Source of the DNA: an uncultured Sutterella sp.
GTDB lineage: Bacteria > Pseudomonadota > Gammaproteobacteria > Burkholderiales > Burkholderiaceae_F
Assembly: GCA_905202595.1 (NCBI GenBank)
Contig: CAJKSP010000004.1
Span: forward strand, 18,250-82,249
Length of the DNA stretch: 64,000 nt
Direction: 5' to 3'
This document shows, piece after piece, positions 25,219-34,606 of this stretch. The first letter of the stretch is position 1. Every line of letters begins with the position of its first letter. Position numbers and translations under genes: made by a program. The notes under the pieces are model-generated. The model was not told the DNA's origin and did not search any database. It saw nothing but the letters and a program-made list of their open reading frames with translations.

Positions 25219-28032
25219 TTAATCGCGCGGCTCCTTGCCGTCTTCTTCCGAGGAGCCGTCCGCTTCTTCCGCTTCATCGTCGTCAGGCAGCGGCTCGTCG
25301 TCAGCGTCATCATCCGGAAGATCTGCATCCTCGACTTCGGCCTCCGCCTCAGCCGCCTCCAGATGATCGATCTCCTCGTCGGCTTCGCCGGCGGGACGCA
25401 CGATGAGCCGCACCGCAGCCAGCGTGTCGTCTTCCATCGTGATAAGGCGAACGCCCTGCGTGCGGCGGCCGCAGACACGAACCTCGCTCGCGCGAGTGCG
25501 GATCACCTTGCCGCCCGTGCTGAGCAGCATGATGTCGTCCTCAGGCCGCACGAGAACTGCAGCTACCACGCGGCCGTTGCGCTCTGAGGTCAGGATGGCG
25601 ATCTGCCCGCGCGTGCGGCGGCCATGACGCGGATAATCAGCAGAAGGCGTGCGCTTGCCGTAGCCGTGCTCGGTCGCCGTCAGAACATCCTTGGACGGAT
25701 CGTCAAGCGCCACAATAGCAATGACCGACTCGCCTTCGCCAAGAGCCATGCCGCGCAGGCCGTGCGCCGTGCGGCCCATGGGACGCATGTCGCTCTCGGG
25801 GAAGCGTACGCAGCGCCCGCCGCTGCTGAAGCAGAGAATGTCTTCTGCGCCATTCGTCACCACGGCGCCGATGAGCGTTTCTCCCTCATCGAACTGCATG
25901 GCGCGGATGCCGCCCTTGCGGATGTTCTTGAGCAGCGACAGCGACATGCGCTTGAGCGTGCCGCGATTCGTTGCAAGGACGAGATAGTGCTCGTCGTCAA
26001 AGCCCTGTACCGGCAGAATGAAGCTGATGCGCTCTTCTTCCTTGAGCGGAATGAGATTGACGACGGAACGACCGCGCGAATTGGCCTTTCCTTCCGGAAG
26101 CTCGAAAACATCGATCGGATAGGCATTGCCGAGATTCGTGAAGCAGAGAATGACGTCGTGGCTGTTCGCGATGAAGAGCTCTTCGATTTCGTCGTCCTTC
26201 GTCACCGCCTGCACATTGCGGCCTTTGCCGCCGCGCGACTGCGCATCGTAATCGCTCAGCGCCTGGCTCTTGATGAAGCCGCCCTGCGTCAGCGAAACCA
26301 CCATCTCGCGGCGCGGGATGAGATCGCGCTTGTTAAAGTTCGGATCGCCCATCAGATCAATGGTCGAACGCCGTTCATCGCCGAAGGCCGTCTTGATGTC
26401 GCGAAGCTCGTCAGCGATGATGGCCGTCACTCGCGCAGGCTTGGCGAGAATGTCAAGCAGATCGAGGATGACATCCATCGTGTGCGAATAGTCGCTCAGC
26501 ACCTTCTCGCGCTCAAGCCCGGTCAGACGGCGCAGGTTCATGGCAAGAATGCTGTCGATCTGCACATTCGTGAGATAGTAGAGGCCGTCTGCACGCAGGC
26601 CGCGAGTGCGATCCATATCGCCGGGGTAAACGGATTCGCCCGCGGCGGCGGCCCGGCGGGTGATTTCGCCAGCAAAGCCCAGATCCCAGCCGCGGCTGTA
26701 GAGCGCTTCGCGCGCTTCGTCAACTGTGCGGGCTGCGCGAATGAGGCGGATGAACTCGTCCAGATTGGCCAGCGCAACGGCAAGGCCTTCGAGCACATGG
26801 CCTGCATCCCGGTTCTTCTTGAGGCGGAATACGGTGCGGCGCGTCACCACTTCTCGGCGATGCGCCAGGAAGTGCTCGATCATCTGCTTCAGATTCAGAA
26901 GCATGGGCTGCCCATCGACAAGGGCGACCATGTTCATGCCGAAGCTCACCTGCATCTGGGTGTTCTTGAAGAGGTTGTTGAGCACAACCTCCGGCATTGT
27001 GCCGGCCTTGAGGTCGATGCAGATTCGGATCTTGCGCGACGACTCGTCGCGCATTTCGGAGATGCCTTCCAGCTTCTTGTCGCGCCAGAGCTCGTGCATC
27101 TTTTCGTACATGATCCGCTTGTTGACCATATACGGAATCTCATCGACGACAATGCGCGTGCGCCCGCCCTTCATGTCTTCGAGATGCGTGCGCGCCCGAA
27201 TCATTACGCGGCCGCGGCCGGTTCTGTAGCCCTCATGAACATCCTTAAGCCCGAAAATAATGCCGCCGGTTGGGAAATCCGGCGCCGGAATGCAGCGGAT
27301 GAGATCTTCAATCGTGCAGTCTGGATGCTCAAGGGCGTACAGGCACCCGTCAATCGTCTCCGAAAGATTGTGCGGCGGAATGTTCGTCGCCATGCCAACG
27401 GCAATGCCTGAGCTGCCGTTCACAAGGAGCTGCGGCAGCCGCGTCGGCAGCACAACCGGCTCCATTTCGGAATTGTCGAAATTCGGAACGAAGTCGACCG
27501 TCTCTTCATTAATGTCAGCCAGAAGCTCTTCGGAGATCTTCTGCAGACGCACTTCCGTGTAGCGCATGGCCGCTGCGCTGTCGCCGTCGATCGAGCCGAA
27601 GTTGCCCTGGCCGTAGACGAGCGGGTAGCGCATGGAGAAGTCCTGCGCCAAGCGCACGATCGTCTGATAGGCCGCGTTGTCGCCGTGAGGGTGGTACTTG
27701 CCCAACACTTCGCCCACGACGCGGGCGGCCTTCTTCGTCGGATTGTTCCAAGTGTTGCCGATCTGCTTCATGGCGAAGAGCACTCGGCGGTGCACGGGCT
27801 TCAGGCCGTCGCGCACATCCGGCAGTGCTCGTCCGACGATCACGCTCATCGCATAGTCGAGGTAGGAGCGGCGCATTTCGGCTTCAACCGAAACAGGCAT
27901 CAGCTCCTGAGCGATGGCATCGCCCGACGTGGGCGACGCATTTTCATCGGCATCGCCCGCATCGTCTCCGTCAGAAGGCAGCTGCACGGCTTCGCCGGTC
28001 TTCTTGTCGTCGTTTTCTTCGTCCATCGGCAT
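25219..28032 (-). CDS. gyrA: DNA gyrase subunit A
   Basis: GyrA (937 aa) is the breakage-reunion subunit of gyrase. The catalytic Tyr158 lies in AAMRYTEVRL, and the GyrA-box is QSRGGKG. The quinolone-determining segment reads HPHGDNAAYQTI: Asn119 and Gln123 replace the usual Ser83 and Asp87 (E. coli numbers), so reduced quinolone binding is predicted. An acidic N-terminal extension of about 36 residues precedes the core, and the C terminus is a long Asp/Glu-rich tail. A second in-frame ATG two codons in is an alternative start. The gene has its own terminator and heads the serC-cmk-rpsA-ihfB cluster by position. Confidence 0.97.
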   Translation of the reverse strand: MPMDEENDDKKTGEAVQLPSDGDDAGDADENASPTSGDAIAQELMPVSVEAEMRRSYLDYAMSVIVGRALPDVRDGLKPVHRRVLFAMKQIGNTWNNPTKKAARVVGEVLGKYHPHGDNAAYQTIVRLAQDFSMRYPLVYGQGNFGSIDGDSAAAMRYTEVRLQKISEELLADINEETVDFVPNFDNSEMEPVVLPTRLPQLLVNGSSGIAVGMATNIPPHNLSETIDGCLYALEHPDCTIEDLIRCIPAPDFPTGGIIFGLKDVHEGYRTGRGRVMIRARTHLEDMKGGRTRIVVDEIPYMVNKRIMYEKMHELWRDKKLEGISEMRDESSRKIRICIDLKAGTMPEVVLNNLFKNTQMQVSFGMNMVALVDGQPMLLNLKQMIEHFLAHRREVVTRRTVFRLKKNRDAGHVLEGLAVALANLDEFIRLIRAARTVDEAREALYSRGWDLGFAGEITRRAAAAGESVYPGDMDRTRGLRADGLYYLTNVQIDSILAMNLRRLTGLEREKVLSDYSHTMDVILDLLDILAKPARVTAIIADELRDIKTAFGDERRSTIDLMGDPNFNKRDLIPRREMVVSLTQGGFIKSQALSDYDAQSRGGKGRNVQAVTKDDEIEELFIANSHDVILCFTNLGNAYPIDVFELPEGKANSRGRSVVNLIPLKEEERISFILPVQGFDDEHYLVLATNRGTLKRMSLSLLKNIRKGGIRAMQFDEGETLIGAVVTNGAEDILCFSSGGRCVRFPESDMRPMGRTAHGLRGMALGEGESVIAIVALDDPSKDVLTATEHGYGKRTPSADYPRHGRRTRGQIAILTSERNGRVVAAVLVRPEDDIMLLSTGGKVIRTRASEVRVCGRRTQGVRLITMEDDTLAAVRLIVRPAGEADEEIDHLEAAEAEAEVEDADLPDDDADDEPLPDDDEAEEADGSSEEDGKEPRD

Positions 28033-28260
28033 TCATCCTGAAATCCTGTCGCCTGCGCCAAATCGCACGCAGGGCGGCGGGCCTTCCGGGCCGCCGCATC
28101 GAAATTGTTGATTGTATCAGCTTAGGTGGAATTTCATGCCTGACGAGCGCCGCTCCGCCCTGCGGAGAAACCGATCGGAAAGGCCGGATCTCCAACGATA
28201 GAATGAAGCGCGGCGCCCGATCTAGACTCCGCTCTACTCATCACTGGAACGCTCATTCTT

Positions 28261-29577
28261 ATGCATGCCGACACTGTCATTGATGCCCGCTGGGTGATTC
28301 CCATCGTTCCCAAAGGCCAAGTGCTAGAACGCTATGCCGTTGCCCTCAAAAGCGGACGCATTGAGGCCATTCTGCCGTCCGCGCAGGCCAAAAGCCTTTT
28401 CGATGCCGACGAGTGGATGTCGCTTCCAGAAAGCGTTCTGATGCCGGGCCTTGTGAATCTCCATGCGCATGCCGCCATGAATCTGCTTCGGGGCATGGGA
28501 GCCGATCTGCCGCTCATGGACTGGCTCAACACCAAAATCTGGCCAGCAGAGGGCAAGCTCATGAGCGCGGACTTTGTTCGTGACGGCGCTTGGCTCGCAG
28601 GCCTGGAAATGGCTGCCGGCGGCGTCACGACCGTAAATGACAACTACTTCTTCCCGCGCGCTGCCGCCGAAGGGCTTCGTCGAGCGGGACTGCGCGTTGC
28701 GGCTTCGGGCATTGTCATCGGCTTTCCCTCTGCCTGGGCACAAAACGAGAGCGAATATCTTGACAAGGCCGAAGCGCTCATCAGGGACTGCGAAGGCGAC
28801 GAATTCGTGCATGCAACTATCAGCCCGCATGCACCGTACACCGTCAGCGACAGCGCGCTCAAGCGCTGCGCCGAGATTTCGGAAAAATACGGCGTGCCAA
28901 TCCACATGCACGTCAATGAAACGGCCATTGAAGTCGCCGACTCTCTTCGGCAGTATGGGGAGCGCCCGATCGAGCGCCTGAAGCGCACCGGCCTCCTGAA
29001 TGAACGCCTCATCGCTGTGCACAGCGTTCAGGCAAGCGACGAAGACATCGCCGCCATGGCCGAAGCCGGCTCATCCGTCTGCCACTGTCCCTGCTCCAAT
29101 CTCAAGCTCGCTAGCGGATTTGCGCCGATAGGCAAGATGCTCGCTGCAGGGATCAACGTCGGCATCGGCACAGACGGCGCCGCCAGCAACGACAAGCTCG
29201 ACATGATCGGGGAAACGCGCCTTGCGGGCATGCTCGCCAAAGCCGTTGCGGGCGATACGACCGTCGCCACCGTGCACGACATGCTCTGGGCGGCAACCAT
29301 GGGCGGCGCCAAAGCGTTGCATTGGGAAAACGAGATCGGCAGCATTGAATTCGGGAAGGCCGCCGACCTGATTGCCATTGATCTCGGCCACGTCGATGCT
29401 CGGCCCGTATTCGATCCCGCAGCGCAGCTGCTCTATGCCGCAGGCCGAGAGCACGTTATCCGCACTTGGGTGGCCGGCAGACTTATTGCCTCGAAACAAC
29501 TAACAATGCAATTCCCCAGCCTTTCGGCCGGCGATGCCGCGGCTACGCTGGCCCAAAAATGGCAGAATAGGGTATGA
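28261..29577 (+). CDS. mtaD: 5-methylthioadenosine/S-adenosylhomocysteine deaminase (TRZ/ATZ amidohydrolase)
   Basis: A 438-aa amidohydrolase with metal ligands in NLHAHAAMNLLRG, HMHVNET, and SPHAPYTVSD, and the late GIGTDGAASND carrying the catalytic Asp. It is most like MtaD, which deaminates methylthioadenosine, SAH or related adenosines to inosine forms. In Burkholderiales such a gene commonly precedes ompA-ubiG-gph. It is divergent from gyrA, and its ATG lies about 60 bases after a possible TAGAAT -10 element. Other TRZ/ATZ substrates (guanine, atrazine-like) are possible. Confidence 0.85.
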   Translation: MHADTVIDARWVIPIVPKGQVLERYAVALKSGRIEAILPSAQAKSLFDADEWMSLPESVLMPGLVNLHAHAAMNLLRGMGADLPLMDWLNTKIWPAEGKLMSADFVRDGAWLAGLEMAAGGVTTVNDNYFFPRAAAEGLRRAGLRVAASGIVIGFPSAWAQNESEYLDKAEALIRDCEGDEFVHATISPHAPYTVSDSALKRCAEISEKYGVPIHMHVNETAIEVADSLRQYGERPIERLKRTGLLNERLIAVHSVQASDEDIAAMAEAGSSVCHCPCSNLKLASGFAPIGKMLAAGINVGIGTDGAASNDKLDMIGETRLAGMLAKAVAGDTTVATVHDMLWAATMGGAKALHWENEIGSIEFGKAADLIAIDLGHVDARPVFDPAAQLLYAAGREHVIRTWVAGRLIASKQLTMQFPSLSAGDAAATLAQKWQNRV

Positions 29578-29842
29578 AAGCTGCCTGTTGTTTTCAGCTT
29601 CTGCCTTGCGGCGCCCTGAAATTGAAACGGTCGGACTGTTCCCCTCGGGTTAAACCTCAGCAGTCTGGCTTCATCGCCTTTTACAATGGGACTCTAAAAT
29701 AAGAAGAGGCATTCTGACCGTCCTGAACTGCGTTCGGGGTGCGGCTTGAATGCTCGAGGTTTTGGATGACCTTTCGGTGCTGTCTTCCAGAAGGGCGCAC
29801 AACAATTAAATCGTCCATTTCCGAACTTTGAGGAAAAAGAAA

Positions 29843-30514
29843 ATGAAGACTTCCGCGAAAATTGGTGGCCTCGTCGCTGCTGCGATGATCGCCGCATCCG
29901 GCGCCTCCTTCGCTGCCGATCAGGTGATTCCGTATGTCCAGTCCTCCTCTGGTCAGGTCGTTGTCAACAGCACCGGCCTTTGCTGGCGCACCGGCTTCTG
30001 GACCCCGGCTCTGGCTGAAGCGCTCGGTGTGAACGGCGCCGGCTGCGCTTGCGATGCCGACATCCTTGACGCCGCTGCCTGCAAGGCTGTCGAGGAGCCC
30101 GCCCCGGTCAAGGCCGCTGAAAAGGTGACCTTCTCGGCCGATATGCTCTTCAATTACAACCGCTCCGATCTGAAGGACGAAGGCAAGGCCGTTCTGGACG
30201 ACCTCGTCTCCCGCATTGCCGGCGTTGACATTGAAGTCATCCTTTCGACGGGCTATGCCGACCGCATTGGCTCTGACAAGTTCAACGAACGCCTCTCGCT
30301 CAAGCGTGCTGAAGCCGTGAAGACCTACCTCGTCTCCAAGGGCGTTGACGCTACGCTGATCCAGACCGAAGGCAAGGGTGAGGCTGATCCGGTTGTGAAC
30401 TGCCCGAATCCGTCGCGCAAGGGTCAGATCAAGAACTTCCGCGAACTCGTGAAGTGCCTGGCTCCGAACCGCCGCGCCGTGGTTGAAGTCGTCGGCACGC
30501 GTCCGGCTGAATAA
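29843..30514 (+). CDS. ompA: OmpA-family outer membrane protein
   Basis: A 223-aa exported protein: signal peptide about 1-25 ending SFA-AD, a short Cys-containing segment of about 80 residues (TGLCWRTGFW, CACDADI), then an OmpA C-terminal peptidoglycan-binding domain with FNYNRSDLKDEGK, ERLSLKRAEAV and NRRAVVEV. No beta-barrel precedes it, so it is a periplasmic or lipid-free envelope tether rather than a porin. GAGG precedes the ATG at 29843. Codon use is strongly biased, suggesting high expression. The mtaD-ompA-gph order lacks the usual ubiG. Confidence 0.9.
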   Translation: MKTSAKIGGLVAAAMIAASGASFAADQVIPYVQSSSGQVVVNSTGLCWRTGFWTPALAEALGVNGAGCACDADILDAAACKAVEEPAPVKAAEKVTFSADMLFNYNRSDLKDEGKAVLDDLVSRIAGVDIEVILSTGYADRIGSDKFNERLSLKRAEAVKTYLVSKGVDATLIQTEGKGEADPVVNCPNPSRKGQIKNFRELVKCLAPNRRAVVEVVGTRPAE

Positions 30515-30579
30515 GGCTTGCTCAACGCAAGCTTGCATCCGCCTTGCCGGCGCGCTGAAGCGCCGGCAAAGCTGATCCT

Positions 30580-30609
30580 GAAAGCCCCTGCAGCCGCAGG
30601 GGCTTTTTC
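30580..30609 (+). terminator. Terminator after ompA
   Basis: AAAGCCCCTG (30581-30590) pairs with CAGGGGCTTT around a CAGCCG loop and is followed by five T. A second GC stem (GCCGGCG/CGCCGGC) lies just before it. Confidence 0.85.
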
Positions 30610-30633
30610 GTGCATGAAAGAGCTCTGACGGCA

Positions 30634-31287
30634 ATGATTCGAAATCTCTACCTTTTTGATCTTGACGGCACGCTTGTCGATACGGCGCCCGATCTTTCCG
30701 CCGCCGCCAACAGGCTTCGCACGGCGCGCGGCCTGCCGGCGCTTCCGCTGGAATCGCTCCGAGCCGCATCCGGAAAAGGCTCTCCAGCGCTTGTTCTTGC
30801 CGCGCTCGGCATCCCGAAGGATGATCCCCGCTATCCGCCGCTCAAAGCTGAATTCCTCAGCTATTACTCAGAAATGCCCGCAGCGCGCTCAGCGCTTTTC
30901 CCCGGCATCGCCGCCATGCTGGCATCGCTTTGCAAACAAGGATGCCGCATCGGCGTTGTGACGAATAAGCCATTCGCACTCGCCGAACGCGTTCTCCGAG
31001 CGCTTTCTCTTGCAGAAGAGATCCAGGTCTTGATTGGGTGCGACAGCCCCGGCGCTGCGCTCAAGCCACGTCCCGACTCGCTCCTGACGGCGCTCAAGCG
31101 CTTTGACGCCCTGCCCGATGAAGCGGTGTACGTAGGCGACTCGGCTTCAGACTGCACGGCAGCACATGCGGCAGGACTGCCCTGCGCTTTGGTTCGCTGG
31201 GGCTACATGCCCGAGCCGCCGGAAAGCGCTACTCCCGACTTCATTGCATCGGTGCCGTCAGATCTTCTGACATGGCGGCCGGCTTGA
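30634..31287 (+). CDS. gph: Phosphoglycolate phosphatase-like HAD hydrolase
   Basis: A 217-aa HAD-family phosphatase with the nucleophile motif FDLDGTLVDT (Asp9, Asp11), a helical cap, the VVTNKP motif II, Lys in ALKPRPD and the motif IV YVGDSASD. Gph removes phosphate from 2-phosphoglycolate produced by DNA repair. ATG at 30634 is chosen because the frame upstream overlaps the ompA terminator. ubiG, which usually precedes gph in relatives, is absent. Confidence 0.88.
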   Translation: MIRNLYLFDLDGTLVDTAPDLSAAANRLRTARGLPALPLESLRAASGKGSPALVLAALGIPKDDPRYPPLKAEFLSYYSEMPAARSALFPGIAAMLASLCKQGCRIGVVTNKPFALAERVLRALSLAEEIQVLIGCDSPGAALKPRPDSLLTALKRFDALPDEAVYVGDSASDCTAAHAAGLPCALVRWGYMPEPPESATPDFIASVPSDLLTWRPA

Positions 31288-31384
31288 ACCGTCGCAGAGG
31301 GCGCAAGCGGCTAAGAGATCATCAATTACACTTTTCGCGCCTCGCCGTGAGCTGAGCCGGTGTAATATGTGAGTCCGCATTCAG

Positions 31385-31747
31385 GGGGGCGCCTTTGGTT
31401 TCGACGGGGACGCGGACGCTGAATGGGGCATGTCGAGGTGCAGTCACCTCGTAAATCCGCTGCAAAAATATAAACGCCAACAACAAGCGTTTCGCTCTCG
31501 CTGCTTAACCAGCGGGATGCTGCACTGACTTGACTCTGGGTCAGGACGGGCAACCGTCAGCAGCATCATTTCACAGAGCCTAGGCTGGGTGGCTGTCGTC
31601 GACGCCCTCCCGAAACTTAGATGACTGGTTCGGTGCCGGCCCGCCGCTCGGCAGGGCACCGGATAAGATTCAAATCATGCGGCTAAGCATGTAGAACCAT
31701 CAGAAAAAGGTTTCCGGACGCGGGTTCGACTCCCGCCGCCTCCACCA
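31385..31747 (+). ncRNA. ssrA: Transfer-messenger RNA (tmRNA)
   Basis: A 363-nt tmRNA rescuing ribosomes on broken mRNAs. The 5' end GGGGGCG pairs with the 3' CGCCTCC before ACCA, and TTTGGTTTCGACGGGG and the T-arm GGGTTCGACTCCC are clear. The tag frame at 31476-31508 reads ANNKRFALAA then TAA, beginning at the GCC resume codon. The LAA end is the degron read by ClpXP. Compared with the common ANDE start, Asn-Lys replace Asp-Glu. Confidence 0.97.
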
Positions 31748-31756
31748 CATTCTTCA

Positions 31757-31793
31757 GGGTCCGCTGTCAACAAGATTGGCAGCGGACCTTTTG
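31757..31793 (+). terminator. Terminator after tmRNA
   Basis: GGTCCGCTGTC (31758-31768) pairs with GGCAGCGGACC (31778-31788) with one G-U pair, followed by TTTT. It lies ten bases after the tmRNA CCA end. Confidence 0.8.
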
Positions 31794-31924
31794 CATATGC
31801 GCCTTCTTGCAACTTCCCTGCGACGGCATCTGCGCTGGAGCTCGATAATTGATGCATCTCCTTATGTTCGGCGCAGTCCTCGAAAATTTGAAGCGCCGCA
31901 CTGATTTTCAAGGAAGGCAAAAAA

Positions 31925-34456
31925 ATGGCTAATGGCGCCATCAAATTCACAGCTCTCGCTGTCGTCGTCGGCGCAGCGCTTTATGCAGGCATCGGCTACA
32001 TCGGCGTGCCTTACGCTACCCGCACGGTTCTTGATAGCTTCGTCGCTCAGAAGCTCGGACGCCCCGTTGTTCTCAAGGACGTCCGCTTCAATCCCTGGAC
32101 CTGGACCTATGAGCTCAAAGGCCTCAGCATTCCCGATCGCAAAGGCGGAACGCTGGCCAAGCTCGAACTTCTGCGAATAGATGCCTCCGCTGAAACGCTT
32201 GTCAAGCTCGCTCCTGTGCTGGATGAAGTGACAATCGACGGCCTCATTGTCAATGCAGACATGGATGCCGGCCTTCGCGAAGACATTGCCGTGCTGACTG
32301 GCCGCACCTCGTCCAGCGGAGCGGCTCCGACGAAAAATGACGATGAGGCTGCGAGCAAAGCCGACTCAGCGCTGCCGAACTTTGCGCTCTACAACATTTC
32401 CGTCAAGAACAGCTCCATTCGTTACGCAGATAAAAAGGCCGGCATCGATCAAGCTGTGACGGACATTGCGCTCGAGCTTCCGTTTGTGAGCACGCTGGCC
32501 ACTTCCAACTCCAGTCTCGTCACCCCATCGCTTTCGTTCAAAGTCAACGGCACGCCGATTGAAGCCTCTGGCTCGACCAAGCCCTTCGGATCATCACTCG
32601 AAGCGCAGCTCAATCTGAAAGTCTCCAAACTCGACCTGGTGCCCTTCGCAAAAATGGTGCCCGCATTAGCTGGCTCTCAGCTGACGCTCGCACAAGGAAC
32701 GCTTTCCACCGATCTGACTTTCGTTTTCCAGAACCCGACAGGCGGGCAGCCTGCGAAAGTGCTTCTTTCGGGCAACGCGTCGCTTGACGGCGTCTCATTC
32801 AAGGACAAAAGCGCCTCAGCGGCTGCCGAGCTGGCCGGCTTCAAGCATGCCGGCATCGTTGTAAAGGAAATAGACCTTGTTGAAAGCACCGCCGACGTGC
32901 AGAGCGCCTCGCTCGAAGGCCTGCGAGCGCATTTGGAAAATTCGCCGGCCGGACTCAATGTAATTCGCGTCATGCAGCCGGCTTCAGCCGCTTCAGCGCA
33001 CGAGGACATCACGCCTTCGGCCGCTGAAAGCGCAGAAGCTTCTCCTTCAAACGCCTGGCAATGGTCTTTGGCCAAAGCCAGCCTCAGCGACGCGTCCATT
33101 ACCTGGAAAGACTCCACGGTTTCGCCCGCTGCGCATATTGCCGTGACAAAGATCGCCGCAAGCGCTTCCAACATCAGCAGCGCTTCCGACAAGCCCGGCA
33201 CGTGGACCGCTTCAGCCCTTCTCCTTGGCGGCAGCATTGCCGCCAAGGGCAGCGTGAACCTGACGCCGCTTTCCGTCAATGCCGAGCTTTCCGGCGACAA
33301 GCTCACGCTCAAGCAGGCAGCCGCTTACATCAAGAGCGCATCAGGGCTCGATGTCGGCGCAACCGCCGCCTTTCACCTGAAAGCAGGCTACAGCACCAAG
33401 GACGTCACCGCATCAGGAGACGCCGCCTTGACGGGCCTGTCTGTCAAACAGGGCAAGAACACGCTCGCGACGGCGCGCTCGGCTTCCATTTCTCTTGAAA
33501 GCTTCAGCCTCGCCTCAAGCACTGTGAAAGTGAAAAACGCACAGATAGAAGGTGCCGTCGTCAATGCCGTCAATTCCAAGTCCGGCCTTAATTTGACGAA
33601 CATTGGAAAACCGGCTGCCAGCAAGGCTGTGGCGAAAGTCGATGAAAAGCAGAACGCACCTGAGGCAGCCTCGGCAGCCCCATCCTGGCGCTGGTCGGTA
33701 GCTGCAGCTTCCATTAAGAACAGCACCCTCAACTATCGCGACGAGACCATCAAGCCGGCTGGGTCGGCCCAAATTTCCAAACTCAATGCCATCGTCAAAG
33801 GCCTTTCGTCTGCACCTGGCACCAAAGCCGTCGTCGATGTGTCTGCGGGACTTGGAGGCGGCACGCTCAATGCTGCCGGCAATGTCGTATTGACGCCGCT
33901 TTCTGCTGCAATTGACGTCAAGGCGGCCAAAATCGGCCTGAAGAGCTTCTCGACGCTTCTTCAAGGCTATGCAGGCATCGGCGCCAAAGCCGGCGACTTC
34001 AGCGCCCAGGGCCAGCTTGCAGTCTCAAACGACAAAGGCCAAGCTGTTCCCGCATGGAAGGGAGACATGTCTCTCGCTTCTCTGGATCTCATCAATGCCA
34101 AGGGTGCAAGCCTTATGAGCTGGAGCAAGGCTTCGCTCGCCGGCATGGATGTAGCGGCTACCGACCCGATCCGCATCATCGTGGCTCGAGCGGAAATCGA
34201 TCAGCCGGCTGAAAAGCAGGCAAAAGCCGTCCGCAAGGCTGCCGGCATCGCCTCACTCATCAGCTCGCTGGCAGGCAGGACGGATCGAGCAGAAAAAATC
34301 GACAAGTACGCCGGAAAGCTTGAAGGAACCATCGTGCTCGAAAACGTGCGCTATGAAAACGGCAAGTTTTCTGCAAACGGCGTAAATGCTGCGTCGCTCG
34401 GCGGCATGCTGCTCGGCAAGCTCTCCGACGCCATGAGAGAGAAGCTCGAGAAATAA
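31925..34456 (+). CDS. DUF748 / AsmA-like envelope protein
   Basis: An 843-aa protein anchored by one N-terminal hydrophobic segment (about 6-30) with the rest in the periplasm. The opening YATRTVLDSFVAQKLGRPVVLKDVRFNPWTW is the DUF748 signature, and repeated beta-rich units such as VNLTPLSVNAEL and VVLTPLSAAIDV resemble AsmA/TamB-type lipid-bridge proteins. Two long Ala-Ser-rich repeats (around 345-400 and 610-650, each with WxWS and a SI/STxxxxD segment) look like internal duplications. It is shorter than many DUF748 proteins (over 1000 aa). The function is unproven; lipid transport or outer membrane biogenesis is likely. AAGGAAG precedes the ATG. Confidence 0.85.
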   Translation: MANGAIKFTALAVVVGAALYAGIGYIGVPYATRTVLDSFVAQKLGRPVVLKDVRFNPWTWTYELKGLSIPDRKGGTLAKLELLRIDASAETLVKLAPVLDEVTIDGLIVNADMDAGLREDIAVLTGRTSSSGAAPTKNDDEAASKADSALPNFALYNISVKNSSIRYADKKAGIDQAVTDIALELPFVSTLATSNSSLVTPSLSFKVNGTPIEASGSTKPFGSSLEAQLNLKVSKLDLVPFAKMVPALAGSQLTLAQGTLSTDLTFVFQNPTGGQPAKVLLSGNASLDGVSFKDKSASAAAELAGFKHAGIVVKEIDLVESTADVQSASLEGLRAHLENSPAGLNVIRVMQPASAASAHEDITPSAAESAEASPSNAWQWSLAKASLSDASITWKDSTVSPAAHIAVTKIAASASNISSASDKPGTWTASALLLGGSIAAKGSVNLTPLSVNAELSGDKLTLKQAAAYIKSASGLDVGATAAFHLKAGYSTKDVTASGDAALTGLSVKQGKNTLATARSASISLESFSLASSTVKVKNAQIEGAVVNAVNSKSGLNLTNIGKPAASKAVAKVDEKQNAPEAASAAPSWRWSVAAASIKNSTLNYRDETIKPAGSAQISKLNAIVKGLSSAPGTKAVVDVSAGLGGGTLNAAGNVVLTPLSAAIDVKAAKIGLKSFSTLLQGYAGIGAKAGDFSAQGQLAVSNDKGQAVPAWKGDMSLASLDLINAKGASLMSWSKASLAGMDVAATDPIRIIVARAEIDQPAEKQAKAVRKAAGIASLISSLAGRTDRAEKIDKYAGKLEGTIVLENVRYENGKFSANGVNAASLGGMLLGKLSDAMREKLEK

Positions 34457-34561
34457 GGCGGCATCGAGCTGCAGGCTCTGCGCGCTCTTCGGCGGCGCGC
34501 AGAGCACTTCAGCACTCGCCGCGCGCAAAGGCCATCCGAGGCCGCGATGAAGCGAGCGTAT

Positions 34562-34601
34562 AAAAAGGAAGGCCCGAACTGGATTTACCAATTCGGGCCT
34601 G
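34562..34601 (-). terminator. Terminator downstream of tRNA-Thr
   Basis: On the minus strand AGGCCCGAA pairs with TTCGGGCCT (34592-34600 with 34570-34578), followed by TCCTTTTTA. It starts six bases after the tRNA 3' end. Confidence 0.85.
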
Positions 34602-34606
34602 TCATA

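Noticed and set aside
23982..25406. Open frame of 474 codons opposite serC and the gyrA end
   Set aside because: It spans two conserved leftward genes and a terminator, with no recognisable domain.
25624..27411. Open frame of 595 codons opposite gyrA
   Set aside because: It lies wholly within the conserved gyrA coding region and shows no family motif; a product of high GC at third positions.
29681..30769. Open frame of 362 codons opposite the ompA-like gene and gph start
   Set aside because: The plus strand carries a signal peptide and OmpA domain with strong codon bias; the minus frame has no support and crosses a terminator.
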